Shown here: positions 52,224-62,024 of the stretch, piece after piece
Layout: each line of letters opens with the position of its first letter
How positions within the stretch are numbered: position 1 is the stretch's first letter
Assembly: GCF_016919005.1 (NCBI RefSeq)
Contig: NZ_JAFFQE010000001.1
Coordinates: 124,001-188,000 of the forward strand
Direction of reading: 5' to 3'
Origin: Desulfopila inferna
GTDB taxonomy: Bacteria > Desulfobacterota > Desulfobulbia > Desulfobulbales > Desulfocapsaceae
DNA: 64,000 nt
Translations under genes and position numbers: made by a program
Notes under the pieces: model-generated
Databases searched by the model: none
What the model was told of the DNA's origin: nothing
The model's input: the letters and a program-made list of their open reading frames with translations, nothing else

Positions 52224-54539
52224 ATGAAAAAAAATGGTAAGGCGGAACTGGAAGAATATGTGGAAAAATTATCCCGTCCATTTCTCTCTCCGCTTGATTT
52301 GCTCCCCCATTCGGATTTCAGAGAGAAATGTATTGATCTGGTTTTAAATGGAATTCCCGGAAATTTTGATCACTCAATCATCGCAGACTTTCATGAACTC
52401 CGGCGGTATCTGGTCGAGAGCGAAGTAGGTGATGTTCGCGTTGTCGTTTTCGGCGGCGGAACGGGACTTTCCAACATAATAGGCGGAGACAGCCGGAGAA
52501 GCTCCTGGCCCAGGGAACCATTTGCCGGTCTGAAGGAGATCTTCCCCCGGACACAATCGATAGTCTGCGTCACCGATGATGGCGGCTCTACCGGCGAACT
52601 GATCAAGGATCTTCCCATAATAGCCCTGGGGGATATCCGTCATGTCCTCCTATCTTCAATTCAACTGCAGCTCCTGCAAAAAAGATACAGCATTACCTTG
52701 CAGGAGGCTCAGGATGCAGTTGACGGTCTGGCGTCTATTCTTAATTTCAGATTCCTGGCAAATGAGATTACCAGGGACAAGGTGACAGCTGTCTGCCAAA
52801 ATCCAGAAATCCGTTTGCCATCTCAGCTGGAAAGCTATATTGCCCACCTCGTTGACACGCTTTTTTCGGACAATCGTTTATCCGGTACCCTCTCCCGGTC
52901 TCATTGCCTGGGGAATCTCCTCTTAGTTGCAGCTATTTATGCAAAGATAGAGAAGGAATGTGATAACAGCAGACTCGAAAATGACAGAAGAGTGGCCAAC
53001 ACGGCATTATATGCCGGGATTGATGAATTTTCGTACAGAATCGGCACAGTGGAGAGAGCCGTGCTGCCCTGCACTACGACACCGTCCCAACTCCGGATCT
53101 GTTATACCAATGGCGTTCAGGTGACGGGTGAGTCCAAATCAGGGGATGCCGAACGTGGATTCCCCGTTGACCGGGTGGTTGTCGACTTTTCTGATACCAT
53201 TCATGTCCCGCCGCAGATTTTTAAAGACATCGAGGCGGCCGACATTATTATCATGGCCCCGGGCAGCCTTTATAGTTCCATCATTCCAATTTTTCAGGTT
53301 CCTGGAATCGCAGAGGCGGTCAGAAGAAATAAACCGGCGCGAAAGCTTTTGATCTCTAATCTCTGGGTTCAGGCCGGGGAAACCGATATCGCTATTTCCG
53401 ACCCCGAGCGAAAGTTTTATGTATCGGATATGATCAGGGCCTATGAACGAAACATTCCCGGCGGCACCAGAGATCTTTTTCATGAAGTTTTTTGCCTGTC
53501 TTTAAAAGATGTTCCCGCCTCGGTAATCCAGAATTATACCCTTGAGGGAAAAATCCCCATTTATCTGGATAGACATATTGTCTGTGACCAGGGATATCTG
53601 CCAATCGAGTGCGGAATATATTCCAAAAAAGCGCTGGCGGAGAGAGGTGTTATACAGCATGATCCGGAAATTCTGGCACAAGCGGTCAAAACCGTTTTTA
53701 TTGCTTCACGACTGCAGAAAAAACCGGATTGCTCGGTGGAGGAGGCGGATTCGTCCTCTACCGAGATTGAACCTCAGTATGTGCAGACCAGAAATGTTAT
53801 GTATCCTTCACGGAAATACCGGGTGCTGGAATCCTTTATTCAGAATCTGCCCATCTCCTTTTCACCTGCGGAACAAAAAACCGAATCTTTCAATGCCTTA
53901 CGTAGCCGCATTATCGATATTATCTGGAAACATCAGGATATTTCCTTAGATCACCTGGTGTTCATTCGCGGTATTGTCTGTATTGCCAAGGAAAAATGGC
54001 GAAGAGAGCAGATTTGGGACAAGGTGTTTTCTTTTTTTGATCCTGAGGATGGATATATTAAAATTCGATCAGATCTGATCTCCGATTTTCGCAAGCTTGA
54101 AGTCGGGATCCTCATAGCCATCGGACAATCTCTTCTGGGTAATTACGCTAAAGAAAAAAGGGTCGAGGAAGTTACTGTCGATGGTGTTACGGTAGGTAAG
54201 ATATATCATCTGCACGTTCGCGGGATCTCCGAGATTGAAGCTTTTTTTACTTCTGAAGAAATTGACCGCTATCTCCATTTTGCCAAGATGATCGAAACAA
54301 GCAAAAATGATCACCATTTTACCCGGTTGATCAATGGGAATGACGGCTTCACTCCTCCCGGTGTACTGATGGGGCTTACCTATGCCTGGTACCTTGATAA
54401 CAGGCTCGCCTCTCATATAGAATACAAAATGGCTCTGATGAAAATCGGCAGGTCCGATCTCATTCCGGAACAGCAGAAGATGCTGGAACGACGCAATTCC
54501 ATGGTCGATTTTTTCAGAGAAGTGGTATTTTCAGGATAA
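52224..54539 (+). CDS. large YvcK/CofD-family protein
   Basis: A 771-residue protein whose middle section matches the YvcK/CofD family: VVVFGGGTGLSNIIGG (about 73-88), CVTDDGGSTGELIKDLPIIALGDIRH, the RVANTALYAGIDEF segment, and IIMAPGSLYSSIIPIFQVPGIAEA with KLLISNLWVQAGETD. YvcK proteins bind nucleotides and uridine-diphosphate sugars and control cell-wall or carbon metabolism; CofD transfers phospholactate. Ordinary YvcK is about 320 residues, so roughly 70 extra N-terminal and 280 extra C-terminal residues (about 490-771, with no motif I know) make this an enlarged form. I chose ATG 52224; the open frame extends 11 codons upstream into repeat copy G. Confidence 0.75.
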   Translation: MKKNGKAELEEYVEKLSRPFLSPLDLLPHSDFREKCIDLVLNGIPGNFDHSIIADFHELRRYLVESEVGDVRVVVFGGGTGLSNIIGGDSRRSSWPREPFAGLKEIFPRTQSIVCVTDDGGSTGELIKDLPIIALGDIRHVLLSSIQLQLLQKRYSITLQEAQDAVDGLASILNFRFLANEITRDKVTAVCQNPEIRLPSQLESYIAHLVDTLFSDNRLSGTLSRSHCLGNLLLVAAIYAKIEKECDNSRLENDRRVANTALYAGIDEFSYRIGTVERAVLPCTTTPSQLRICYTNGVQVTGESKSGDAERGFPVDRVVVDFSDTIHVPPQIFKDIEAADIIIMAPGSLYSSIIPIFQVPGIAEAVRRNKPARKLLISNLWVQAGETDIAISDPERKFYVSDMIRAYERNIPGGTRDLFHEVFCLSLKDVPASVIQNYTLEGKIPIYLDRHIVCDQGYLPIECGIYSKKALAERGVIQHDPEILAQAVKTVFIASRLQKKPDCSVEEADSSSTEIEPQYVQTRNVMYPSRKYRVLESFIQNLPISFSPAEQKTESFNALRSRIIDIIWKHQDISLDHLVFIRGIVCIAKEKWRREQIWDKVFSFFDPEDGYIKIRSDLISDFRKLEVGILIAIGQSLLGNYAKEKRVEEVTVDGVTVGKIYHLHVRGISEIEAFFTSEEIDRYLHFAKMIETSKNDHHFTRLINGNDGFTPPGVLMGLTYAWYLDNRLASHIEYKMALMKIGRSDLIPEQQKMLERRNSMVDFFREVVFSG

Positions 54540-54606
54540 CTGACCAGGGAATCACCAAGATTCGGACACCGTAGGTTGAATTCCGGAATGTTTCCACTGC
54601 AACATC

Positions 54607-54735
54607 CTATTTTTTCTTATGCATCATCAGGAAAATCCCGACGATAAACATCGGAAGTCCGACAAGCGGCTGATGGTTGTGCAGCAAAATCAATGATAAT
54701 ATGGCGAGCAACAGGCCGATAATGACTTTATTCAT
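54607..54735 (-). CDS. small membrane protein of unknown function (42 aa)
   Basis: A short frame reading MNKVIIGLLLAILSLILLHN, then a turn and VGLPMFIVGIFLMMHKKK. It predicts two membrane segments with a basic C-terminal tail. It lies just upstream of hrpA on the same strand, in the gap after the convergent YvcK-type gene. The ribosome binding site is weak (CAGG about eight bases upstream), so the call rests on the hydrophobic pattern and on clean start and stop codons. Confidence 0.45.
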   Translation of the reverse strand: MNKVIIGLLLAILSLILLHNHQPLVGLPMFIVGIFLMMHKKK

Positions 54736-54774
54736 AAGGACGACCTGAATATATCGCCAAAGCCGGTGGTGGGA

Positions 54775-57700
54775 TTAGCACTGCTCACAGATGTCCCTCC
54801 AGGTAGTCTTCAGTTTTTTTTGAGATACAGGCAGGGCGGTTTTCAGCTCCGGTGAGAACACAGCTATGCGCATCTCATGTACCATGCGTTCGTAAATCCG
54901 CATTTTTTCTTTACAATGGTCTGAGAGATCCTTTTCCTTTTCCTGCAAAGTTGCCAGATTTTGTGCGTGAGGAGCAATCATTTCAGCCTTTTTCATATCC
55001 TTAGCCAAGTCGGAGTGAGCACGGGCAATGCGAATAATAAGGCATTGCAGATATCTTTGACGATCGGTCAGGTCATAGGAAAAGTCTTCCAGGAAATTAT
55101 CGGGAAGGATCTCCCCGAGCATACGTTGATACTCGGTATATTGTGGTGCCGAATGGGTTCTGGTCTTTTTCGCCAGCTCTTCATGCCGGCTGATTTCACT
55201 GATCACTTCTCTTCTCTTGCGCAACAGAGACAATACTTCATCACATATGTTTTTGCCGGTGTCGAAAAAATTCGTCTTCCGTGCCTTTTCGATCTTTTGT
55301 TCAAAAATCTGCCTGGAAGGTATCTCCCCTTGAGCAGTGGAAAATACCGTATCGACAATAAAATTCAAGAGAGAGTCAACGGCCTCAGCCTTTTTCTGAA
55401 AGATGTTTACCAGCCACAGAGAGGAAGGTCCGGACAAGTTTGTGGAGCAGTAATTTTTAAGAGATTTATATTGTGCTGAGAACTGAAGCCTATAAAGATA
55501 TCTCATCCCGGCACGAGTTTCCGTCTCCGCCTTTTTAGAGGTAGAATGGAAGCGAATTGTCACCGATGCTTTCTCATATACAGGAGTAACCGCAGGATAA
55601 AGAAATCCCGCAATCTCCTTGCTGTCGGAGAAAAGAGGGATATTTACCGGCAAATCATCAAAGGCCCAGGTTGCGGTCAGGATCTCTTCCCACTGCTGCA
55701 TTGTCTCCTGCTCCTTCGGGGCGGCGCGTTGCAGAGAAACAGGAGTGGGAGTCTCGCTCTTTGAGGTAATAAAGGAGAAGTCTCTGCTGCAGGCCACTTC
55801 CTTTCCGCTAAGATCAAAGAGAACGAAGCGCATCTGCAGATGAATCGGAAGCTGATCCGTCCAGTCAGATCGTTTGACGGATATCTGGAAATGCTTGAAT
55901 ATCGAAGCTTCAATGGCCCTGTAATAGGAACCTTTATACATCTCGATATCATCAAGAACTTTGTCCACAGCGATGTTGAGAGGAACAAGGTGCTTGCGGA
56001 TTTTCTTGGGAAGGCTTTTGAGGAGGTATGTCGTCTTCTCTTTTATCAGTCCGGGCACCAGCCACTCGAAAATATCGTTTCTGAGTATATCAGCCAGTGC
56101 CTGAGGAATTCTGACAGTTACTCCATCCTGTTCACTTGCCGGGTCGAAGACATATTCCAGGTTGAGGCTATGTGAACCTATGGTAAGAACAGGCGGAAAA
56201 TCGGCGAGTTCACGGTCTTGAGGGGTTCTTGCAATAACGTCTTCTTCCTTCAGTTTGAGGAAGGCGTCATTTTTTTTCTTTTTCAGGAATCTGTTCAGGG
56301 TGAAGCGATCATAGACAGAGAGCGGGAGCCTGTCCTGGTAAAACTGCAAAATGGCTGTCTCGTTTGTCAAAATATCACGGGTGCGCAACCGATTTTCCAC
56401 ATCTTCCCAGTTTTTCACCAGGTTGATATTGTGCTGCAGAAAATCATAACTCCCGGAAAGGTTTCCTTCCAGCAGTGCCGACTGAAGAAAAATGGAGCGG
56501 GCCTCCTCCCTGTTGGCATCGTTTGTCCGGCCAAAATCCACTTTGCGCGAGGCAATAATAGGGAGACCGAACAGCGAGACTTTCTCTTCAGCGATAACTC
56601 TTCCTGATTTTTTGTGATAGCGGGGATTGAACCAGCTGTATTTGCAGAGTCTGCCCCCGGGTTTCTCCAGCCATTCAGGTTCAATTCGGGCAGCATTCAG
56701 GGCATAGAGCCTGCTGGTCTCCAAAAAAGAAGAGGCAATGATCCATGACGGTTTTTTCCTGTATTGCCCTGATCCGGGAAAAATCACAAGCTCCTTGCCG
56801 GATGCCCCAAGGTACCCCCCTTCCTTTTTCATGGCGATATTTCGCAGAAATCCTGCAGCAAGAGACATGTGGATGGCATTATAGTCGGCGTCCTCGGTGT
56901 TCATCTGCAGCTGACCCTGTGATTGCAGGATGTTGACCATCTGGTCATGAAGATCGATCCATTCGCGCATTCTCTGAAACGAGAGAAAATGACTTTTGCA
57001 GAATTTTTTCAGGCGGGACCATGAGGTTTTTGTCTTTACTTTATGAAAAAGGTTCCAGATATTGAGAAAGGTCAGGAAGTCCGATTGCATATCGATAAAC
57101 TGTTCATGGGACTCATCGGCCTGTTTTTCAAAAGCTGATGGTCGCACCCTGGGATCCTGAATTGCCAGAACAGTGGCAATGGCCATGATTTCTTTAAGGC
57201 AGTTGTTCTCTTTTGCCTCGATGACGATACGGGAAATACTGGGATCGATAGGCATCGAGGCCATTTTTTTTCCGATTGCGGTCAACCTGCGCTCCCCGGA
57301 TATGGCCCCGAGTTCCAGCAGTTGATTGTAGCCGTCATTAATAGCCGAAGCCAGTGGAGGATCTATAAACGGAAAGGTGGATGGATCGCCGAGCTGATAG
57401 GAGAGCATCTGCAGAATGACCTCTGCAAGATTTGATCGTCTGATCTCCGGAATACTGTATTCTTCGCGTCCCAGATAATCTTCCTCTTCAAAAAGACGTA
57501 CACACACGCCGGGAGCTACACGGCCACAGCGGCCCTTGCGCTGGTCGCAGCCGGCTCGCGATATTTTTTGAATCGGCAGGCTGTTGGTTTTGGCGCGGAA
57601 ATTATAAAAGGCCATTCGCGCCAGACCCGTATCCACGACATAGCGGATCCCGGGAACGGTGATGGATGTTTCGGCAACATTGGTGGCAACCACGATTTTT

Positions 57701-58518
57701 GTGCGTTTGCTCGGCAGGAAGATCTTCTTCTGATCCCCTGTATGAAGTCTGCCGAAAAGAGGAAGTACCTCTGCATCAGGTATTTTCTTCCTCAGAATAT
57801 CGCAGCAGTTGCGGATATCTCTCTCCGTGGGGAGGAAAACCAGCATGTCCCCTGGCGGTTCTATGGTGTAGAGTTGCCGGACGGCACTGACACAACAGTC
57901 AATATAATTTTCAAGTTCACCGTACTCATCCGGATCAGGGGGAGAGTAGCGCACTTCAACGGGATAGGTTTTACCAGGGATCGAGACAATCGGGGCATTG
58001 TTGAAATGTTTGGAGAAGGCTTCCGTATCTATGGTAGCCGAGGTAACGATAATTTTCAGGTCAGGGCGCTGGGGAAGAATATTCTTCAGATGGCCGAGGA
58101 GGAAATCGATATTCAGGCTTCTCTCATGAGCTTCATCGATAATCAGAACGTCATAATCGGGCAGAAGTCTGTTCTTCCGCGTTTCGGCCAGCAGCACACC
58201 ATCCGTCATAAATTTGATTCTGGTGCCCTTGTTGGTGCGGTCCTGAAAACGGATCTTGTATCCCACTGTATGGCCAAACTCTCCCAGTTCTTCAGCCACT
58301 CGTGATGAAACGGTCAGGGCTGCGATTCTCCGCGGTTGAGTGCAACCTATCCTGCCCGATGAGTGGAGCTGCAGTTCGAGGCACATTTTAGGGAGCTGGG
58401 TGGTTTTTCCGGACCCGGTATCACCGGCAATAATAACGACCTGATTGTTGCGCAGCGTTTCCAGGATCCGCTCACGCTGTCGGCTGACCGGAAGTGTGTC
58501 TGGGTAATTGAAATTCAT
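54775..58518 (-). CDS. hrpA: ATP-dependent RNA helicase, HrpA type
   Basis: A 1247-residue DEAH-box helicase. Walker A GDTGSGKTTQLP is near residue 31, DEAH is in LIIDEAHERSLNIDFLLG (about 126), SATID is motif III, and motif VI reads QRKGRCGRVAPG. A winged-helix/ratchet region, an OB-like domain and a long HrpA-specific C-terminal DUF3418 region follow, giving nearly the full length of E. coli HrpA. HrpA resolves stalled ribosomes and remodels RNA. The start ATG at 58518 begins at MNFNYPDTLPVS; a GTG at 58584 would add 22 residues. It is divergent from galU. Confidence 0.9.
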   Translation of the reverse strand: MNFNYPDTLPVSRQRERILETLRNNQVVIIAGDTGSGKTTQLPKMCLELQLHSSGRIGCTQPRRIAALTVSSRVAEELGEFGHTVGYKIRFQDRTNKGTRIKFMTDGVLLAETRKNRLLPDYDVLIIDEAHERSLNIDFLLGHLKNILPQRPDLKIIVTSATIDTEAFSKHFNNAPIVSIPGKTYPVEVRYSPPDPDEYGELENYIDCCVSAVRQLYTIEPPGDMLVFLPTERDIRNCCDILRKKIPDAEVLPLFGRLHTGDQKKIFLPSKRTKIVVATNVAETSITVPGIRYVVDTGLARMAFYNFRAKTNSLPIQKISRAGCDQRKGRCGRVAPGVCVRLFEEEDYLGREEYSIPEIRRSNLAEVILQMLSYQLGDPSTFPFIDPPLASAINDGYNQLLELGAISGERRLTAIGKKMASMPIDPSISRIVIEAKENNCLKEIMAIATVLAIQDPRVRPSAFEKQADESHEQFIDMQSDFLTFLNIWNLFHKVKTKTSWSRLKKFCKSHFLSFQRMREWIDLHDQMVNILQSQGQLQMNTEDADYNAIHMSLAAGFLRNIAMKKEGGYLGASGKELVIFPGSGQYRKKPSWIIASSFLETSRLYALNAARIEPEWLEKPGGRLCKYSWFNPRYHKKSGRVIAEEKVSLFGLPIIASRKVDFGRTNDANREEARSIFLQSALLEGNLSGSYDFLQHNINLVKNWEDVENRLRTRDILTNETAILQFYQDRLPLSVYDRFTLNRFLKKKKNDAFLKLKEEDVIARTPQDRELADFPPVLTIGSHSLNLEYVFDPASEQDGVTVRIPQALADILRNDIFEWLVPGLIKEKTTYLLKSLPKKIRKHLVPLNIAVDKVLDDIEMYKGSYYRAIEASIFKHFQISVKRSDWTDQLPIHLQMRFVLFDLSGKEVACSRDFSFITSKSETPTPVSLQRAAPKEQETMQQWEEILTATWAFDDLPVNIPLFSDSKEIAGFLYPAVTPVYEKASVTIRFHSTSKKAETETRAGMRYLYRLQFSAQYKSLKNYCSTNLSGPSSLWLVNIFQKKAEAVDSLLNFIVDTVFSTAQGEIPSRQIFEQKIEKARKTNFFDTGKNICDEVLSLLRKRREVISEISRHEELAKKTRTHSAPQYTEYQRMLGEILPDNFLEDFSYDLTDRQRYLQCLIIRIARAHSDLAKDMKKAEMIAPHAQNLATLQEKEKDLSDHCKEKMRIYERMVHEMRIAVFSPELKTALPVSQKKLKTTWRDICEQC

Positions 58519-58545
58519 GAAAAATATTGGAGGTAAAGCTCTTTT

Positions 58546-58585
58546 TGTGGTAAATATAATATGTCGAATTTCGATTTTTACCACA
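58546..58585. promoter_or_regulatory. dyad symmetry between hrpA and galU
   Basis: TGTGGTAAA (58546-58554) and its exact complement TTTACCACA (58577-58585) bracket a 22-base spacer that contains TATAAT (58555-58560). A palindromic TCGAATTTCGA also lies in the spacer. The site could be an operator overlapping a promoter. No matching -35 element was found for the TATAAT, so the call is weak. Confidence 0.35.
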
Positions 58586-58623
58586 TTTATTCATATTTGG
58601 TTATTGAAAAATAAGGAGCCTCT

Positions 58624-59496
58624 ATGAAGGTCAGAAAAGCGGTTATTCCGGTAGCAGGCTTAGGAACACGATTTTTGCCGGCAACAAAGGCTATCCCTAA
58701 GGAAATGCTCACTATTGTTGATAGACCGACGATACAATATATCGTTGAGGAAGTTGTGGCTTCGGGTATCGAACAGATAATATTTGTCACCAGTGAGGGA
58801 AAGTCGGCCATCGAGAATCATTTTGATTATAACTTTCAACTTGATTCCGTTCTTCGGGAAAAAAAGAAGGTCGTCCTCGGTGAAGAGCTTAACATGATCT
58901 CCAATCTGATCGATATCGTTTCGGTACGGCAAAAAAAACCACTGGGACTTGGACACGCTATCTGGACGGCAAGGCATGTCGTCGGTGATGAACCATTTAT
59001 GGTCCTGCTGGGTGACGATCTGGTCCTGAGCAAACAGCCCTGCGCCAGGCAGATGCTCAATCTTTTTGATGACGTCGGTGAGTCCATCATAGCCGTACAG
59101 AGGGTGGCCCCGGAGCAGACCCATCAATACGGTATTGTCGAGGGGGAAAAAAATGGCCGTGAACGCACCTACAAAGTAACCAGGCTCGTGGAAAAACCGG
59201 CCCCCGGAACGACTGACTCCGACATGGCCATTATCGGCAGATATATCCTGATGCCGGAAATATTTGATTTGTTGAGCAGAACCACTCCGGGCCATGGCGG
59301 AGAAATCCAGCTCACCGATGCCCTGCTTGCGCTTTCCAAAAAACGTGAGATGTTCGCCTATGAATTTGAAGGCACAAGGTATGATGCGGGTGACAAACTC
59401 GGCTATTTAAAGGCCATAATAGCCTATGGTCTCCGTCATACCGAGTTGGGTGAACCTTTTAAAGAGTATCTAAAAGAGACATTAGCGGATTTATGA
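58624..59496 (+). CDS. galU: UTP--glucose-1-phosphate uridylyltransferase
   Basis: A 290-residue nucleotidyltransferase that makes UDP-glucose. VIPVAGLGTRFLPATKAIPKEML (about 7-29) is the nucleotide-binding loop with the catalytic Arg and Lys. FVTSEGKSAIENHFD, LGLGHAIW, LLGDDLV and EKPAPGTTDSDMAIIGRYIL are further GalU signatures. UDP-glucose supports glycan, LPS and possibly polysaccharide synthesis in the upstream cluster. AAGGAG lies six bases before the ATG. Its stop overlaps priA (ATGA). Confidence 0.95.
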   Translation: MKVRKAVIPVAGLGTRFLPATKAIPKEMLTIVDRPTIQYIVEEVVASGIEQIIFVTSEGKSAIENHFDYNFQLDSVLREKKKVVLGEELNMISNLIDIVSVRQKKPLGLGHAIWTARHVVGDEPFMVLLGDDLVLSKQPCARQMLNLFDDVGESIIAVQRVAPEQTHQYGIVEGEKNGRERTYKVTRLVEKPAPGTTDSDMAIIGRYILMPEIFDLLSRTTPGHGGEIQLTDALLALSKKREMFAYEFEGTRYDAGDKLGYLKAIIAYGLRHTELGEPFKEYLKETLADL

Positions 59497-62015
59497 TTTA
59501 TCTGGAGGTGGCTGTTGCAGCACCTCTCTTTTCGACGTTGACCTATCTTCTTCGGAGCGAGGAACGTGAAGAGGGAGTAGGGGCTGGATCAGAATATATC
59601 GGGTATCAGGTGCTGGTTCCTTTGGGTCGTAGAACGGTTTCCGGATATATTCTGGGACGAATGGTTGTTGAGAAGGTTGAGTATTCTCTGAAATATATCC
59701 GGGAAATTGTCAGCCCTGGCCCGCTTTTTCATGCCAATATGGTCCCATTTTTTCGCTGGGTTGCCGACTACTATCAGTTTCCTCTGGGGGAAGTTATTAC
59801 CACCGCCTTGCCCGCCGGACTGAAGCGTTCCTCAAACAAAGTATTGAGGCTTAAGGAAGATAGCGGTCTTACGGAGTTCCTGCAGTTAAATGACCAGCCC
59901 CCCTGGTTTGAGGAGCTGTCGGCAAAAAAATCTCTTAGTCCTGCGGTTACCCGGAGCATCCTGGCTGATCCACAGTATAAAAAGTATATCTCCCGGCTTC
60001 TGGACGAGGGCATTGCCGAGATCGAGCATCAGGTCAGTGAGCGGACAACCCGGGAGAAGATGGAAATCTGCTACTCCTCGACTCTCGATATTGTCCCTCC
60101 CGATCAGCTCGATGGTATCAACTCAGAGCAACTTCGGGAATTTGGCGAAAAGTTGCGCGGCGGCTGCCAGCTTGACTTGAAGCTCTCGGAGATCAAGGTT
60201 CTTTACTATTATGCCAGGCACCACGGCGCCACTTCTCAATCCGTGCCGCAGAAAGAGATTCTACGGTCATACAAAGGCGGAAGCGCCCCCCTGAAATCAC
60301 TTTGTGAGTATGGTATCCTGAAAAAGTCCTCAAAGCGAATCTACCGAAATCCATTAGGTGAAATTCCTGAACATCTGCCTCGGCCTGAACGTTTGACCAA
60401 GGAGCAGGAAAGTGCCGTCAAGGCAATAGGAAGCAGTATTGAAGAACAGGATTATGCAGCTTTCCTTCTTCATGGAGTAACCGGCAGCGGCAAGACCGAA
60501 GTTTATCTGCAATCAGCACAAGCCTGCCTTGATACTGGCAGAGACGTCCTTGTTCTGGTTCCTGAAATTGCCCTGGCAACACAGCTGGAAGCCCACTTCC
60601 TGTCCCGCTTCGGCGAAGGAATCGCTCTTCTCCATTCAGGTTTGTCTCAAGGCGAAAAGTATGATCAGTGGTCTCTTGCTGTATCCGGTCAAGCCAGGAT
60701 TGTTATTGGGGCCAGATCGGCAGTGTTTGCTCCTTTGCAAAACCCCGGGCTGATCATTGTCGATGAAGAACATGATGGTGGATTCAAACAGGATGACGGT
60801 TTAAAATATAATGGCCGTGATCTGGCAGTCCTCCGCGCCAAGCTGCAGAATTGTACGGTTGTTCTGGGCTCCGCAACACCTTCTGTTACCAGCTATTTTC
60901 ACGCCAAAAACAAGAAGTATCAGCTTCTGACCATGCCCGGCAGAGTTGGAGGGAGTGAACTGCCGCAGGTTGAAGTCATTGATGTGAACAAGGATCAAAA
61001 AAAGAATAAAAAAAGTATATTTCACCAGAGATTCATCGATGAGCTGGAAAAAAACCTTGAGAAACAGGAACAAAGCCTGGTTCTTATTAACCGCCGAGGG
61101 TTTTCAGCTTCGTATATATGCCGGGAATGCGGAACTGCCGTGCAATGCCGCCATTGTAATGTCACCCTTACATATCACAAGGGCAAACAATCTCTGATTT
61201 GTCACTATTGCGGATATTCGGTGGGGAGCAGGCTTATCTGCTCAACCTGTCATTCCGACACCCTCGTTCCTGTAGGGATCGGCACCGAACGTATAGAAGA
61301 GGAACTGCGGCTGCGCTTTCCCTCTGCACGTATTGAACGGCTCGACTCGGATACCGCCTCCGACAGGAAAAAATTCCTGTTAATCCTTAAGGCAATGCGG
61401 CTCAGAGAAATTGATATACTCATAGGGACGCAGATGATCGCCAAGGGACATCATTTTCCCCATGTCACCTTTGTCGGCGTGGCCTGGGCCGACGGCGGCC
61501 TCAATATGCCTGATTTCAGAGCCGCTGAAAGGACATATCAGCTTCTTTCTCAGGTGACGGGAAGATCCGGCAGAGGTGAAAAGAAGGGCAGGGTGATTAT
61601 ACAAACCATGCGTCCCAATCATTATGCCATTGAACTCGCCAGAAGACATCAATATGAGGAGTTTTTTAAAAGAGAAACGACTCTGCGGCAGCGCCCGGTC
61701 TTTCCTCCATATGTCAGGCTTGCCTGTTATAGGATTTCGGGGAAAAATGAATACGAGGTGCGAAAAACTTCGGAAAAAATAGCCGCGGCCTGCAGAGGAT
61801 TGGCACGAGGAGAGGAGCTTCCTCTTGAGGTTTTAGGTCCGGCCACTTCGCCCCTTGAGAAAATCAAGGATAAGTATCGCTGGCAGATTCTGTTGAAATC
61901 ACCCCGGACTTCCATATTTCATCAAATCGGCAGTCATATCGGATCACGCCGCAAAGACCTGGTTATCGGTAAAACTCATATCACTCTTGACGTCGATCCT
62001 GAAAACATGATGTGA
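59493..62015 (+). CDS. priA: primosomal protein N' (replication restart helicase PriA)
   Basis: An 840-residue superfamily 2 helicase. An N-terminal DNA-binding domain (about 1-105), a winged helix, and the helicase core follow: HGVTGSGKTEVYL with Gly-Lys-Thr at 333-335, LVPEIALA, VIGARSAVFAP, VDEEHDGGFKQ, and motif VI QVTGRSGRGEKKG. Between the helicase lobes lie eight cysteines in two clusters (CRECGTAVQCRHC and CHYCGYSVGSRLICSTC), which bind zinc and are a PriA hallmark. It reloads the replisome at stalled forks. The start overlaps the galU stop by four bases. Confidence 0.95.
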   Translation: MIYLEVAVAAPLFSTLTYLLRSEEREEGVGAGSEYIGYQVLVPLGRRTVSGYILGRMVVEKVEYSLKYIREIVSPGPLFHANMVPFFRWVADYYQFPLGEVITTALPAGLKRSSNKVLRLKEDSGLTEFLQLNDQPPWFEELSAKKSLSPAVTRSILADPQYKKYISRLLDEGIAEIEHQVSERTTREKMEICYSSTLDIVPPDQLDGINSEQLREFGEKLRGGCQLDLKLSEIKVLYYYARHHGATSQSVPQKEILRSYKGGSAPLKSLCEYGILKKSSKRIYRNPLGEIPEHLPRPERLTKEQESAVKAIGSSIEEQDYAAFLLHGVTGSGKTEVYLQSAQACLDTGRDVLVLVPEIALATQLEAHFLSRFGEGIALLHSGLSQGEKYDQWSLAVSGQARIVIGARSAVFAPLQNPGLIIVDEEHDGGFKQDDGLKYNGRDLAVLRAKLQNCTVVLGSATPSVTSYFHAKNKKYQLLTMPGRVGGSELPQVEVIDVNKDQKKNKKSIFHQRFIDELEKNLEKQEQSLVLINRRGFSASYICRECGTAVQCRHCNVTLTYHKGKQSLICHYCGYSVGSRLICSTCHSDTLVPVGIGTERIEEELRLRFPSARIERLDSDTASDRKKFLLILKAMRLREIDILIGTQMIAKGHHFPHVTFVGVAWADGGLNMPDFRAAERTYQLLSQVTGRSGRGEKKGRVIIQTMRPNHYAIELARRHQYEEFFKRETTLRQRPVFPPYVRLACYRISGKNEYEVRKTSEKIAAACRGLARGEELPLEVLGPATSPLEKIKDKYRWQILLKSPRTSIFHQIGSHIGSRRKDLVIGKTHITLDVDPENMM

Positions 62016-62024
62016 TCCGGGAAA

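Noticed and set aside
57568-58305. A 245-codon plus-strand frame opposite hrpA
   Set aside because: It overlaps the helicase core and its codons follow the complement of conserved helicase motifs.
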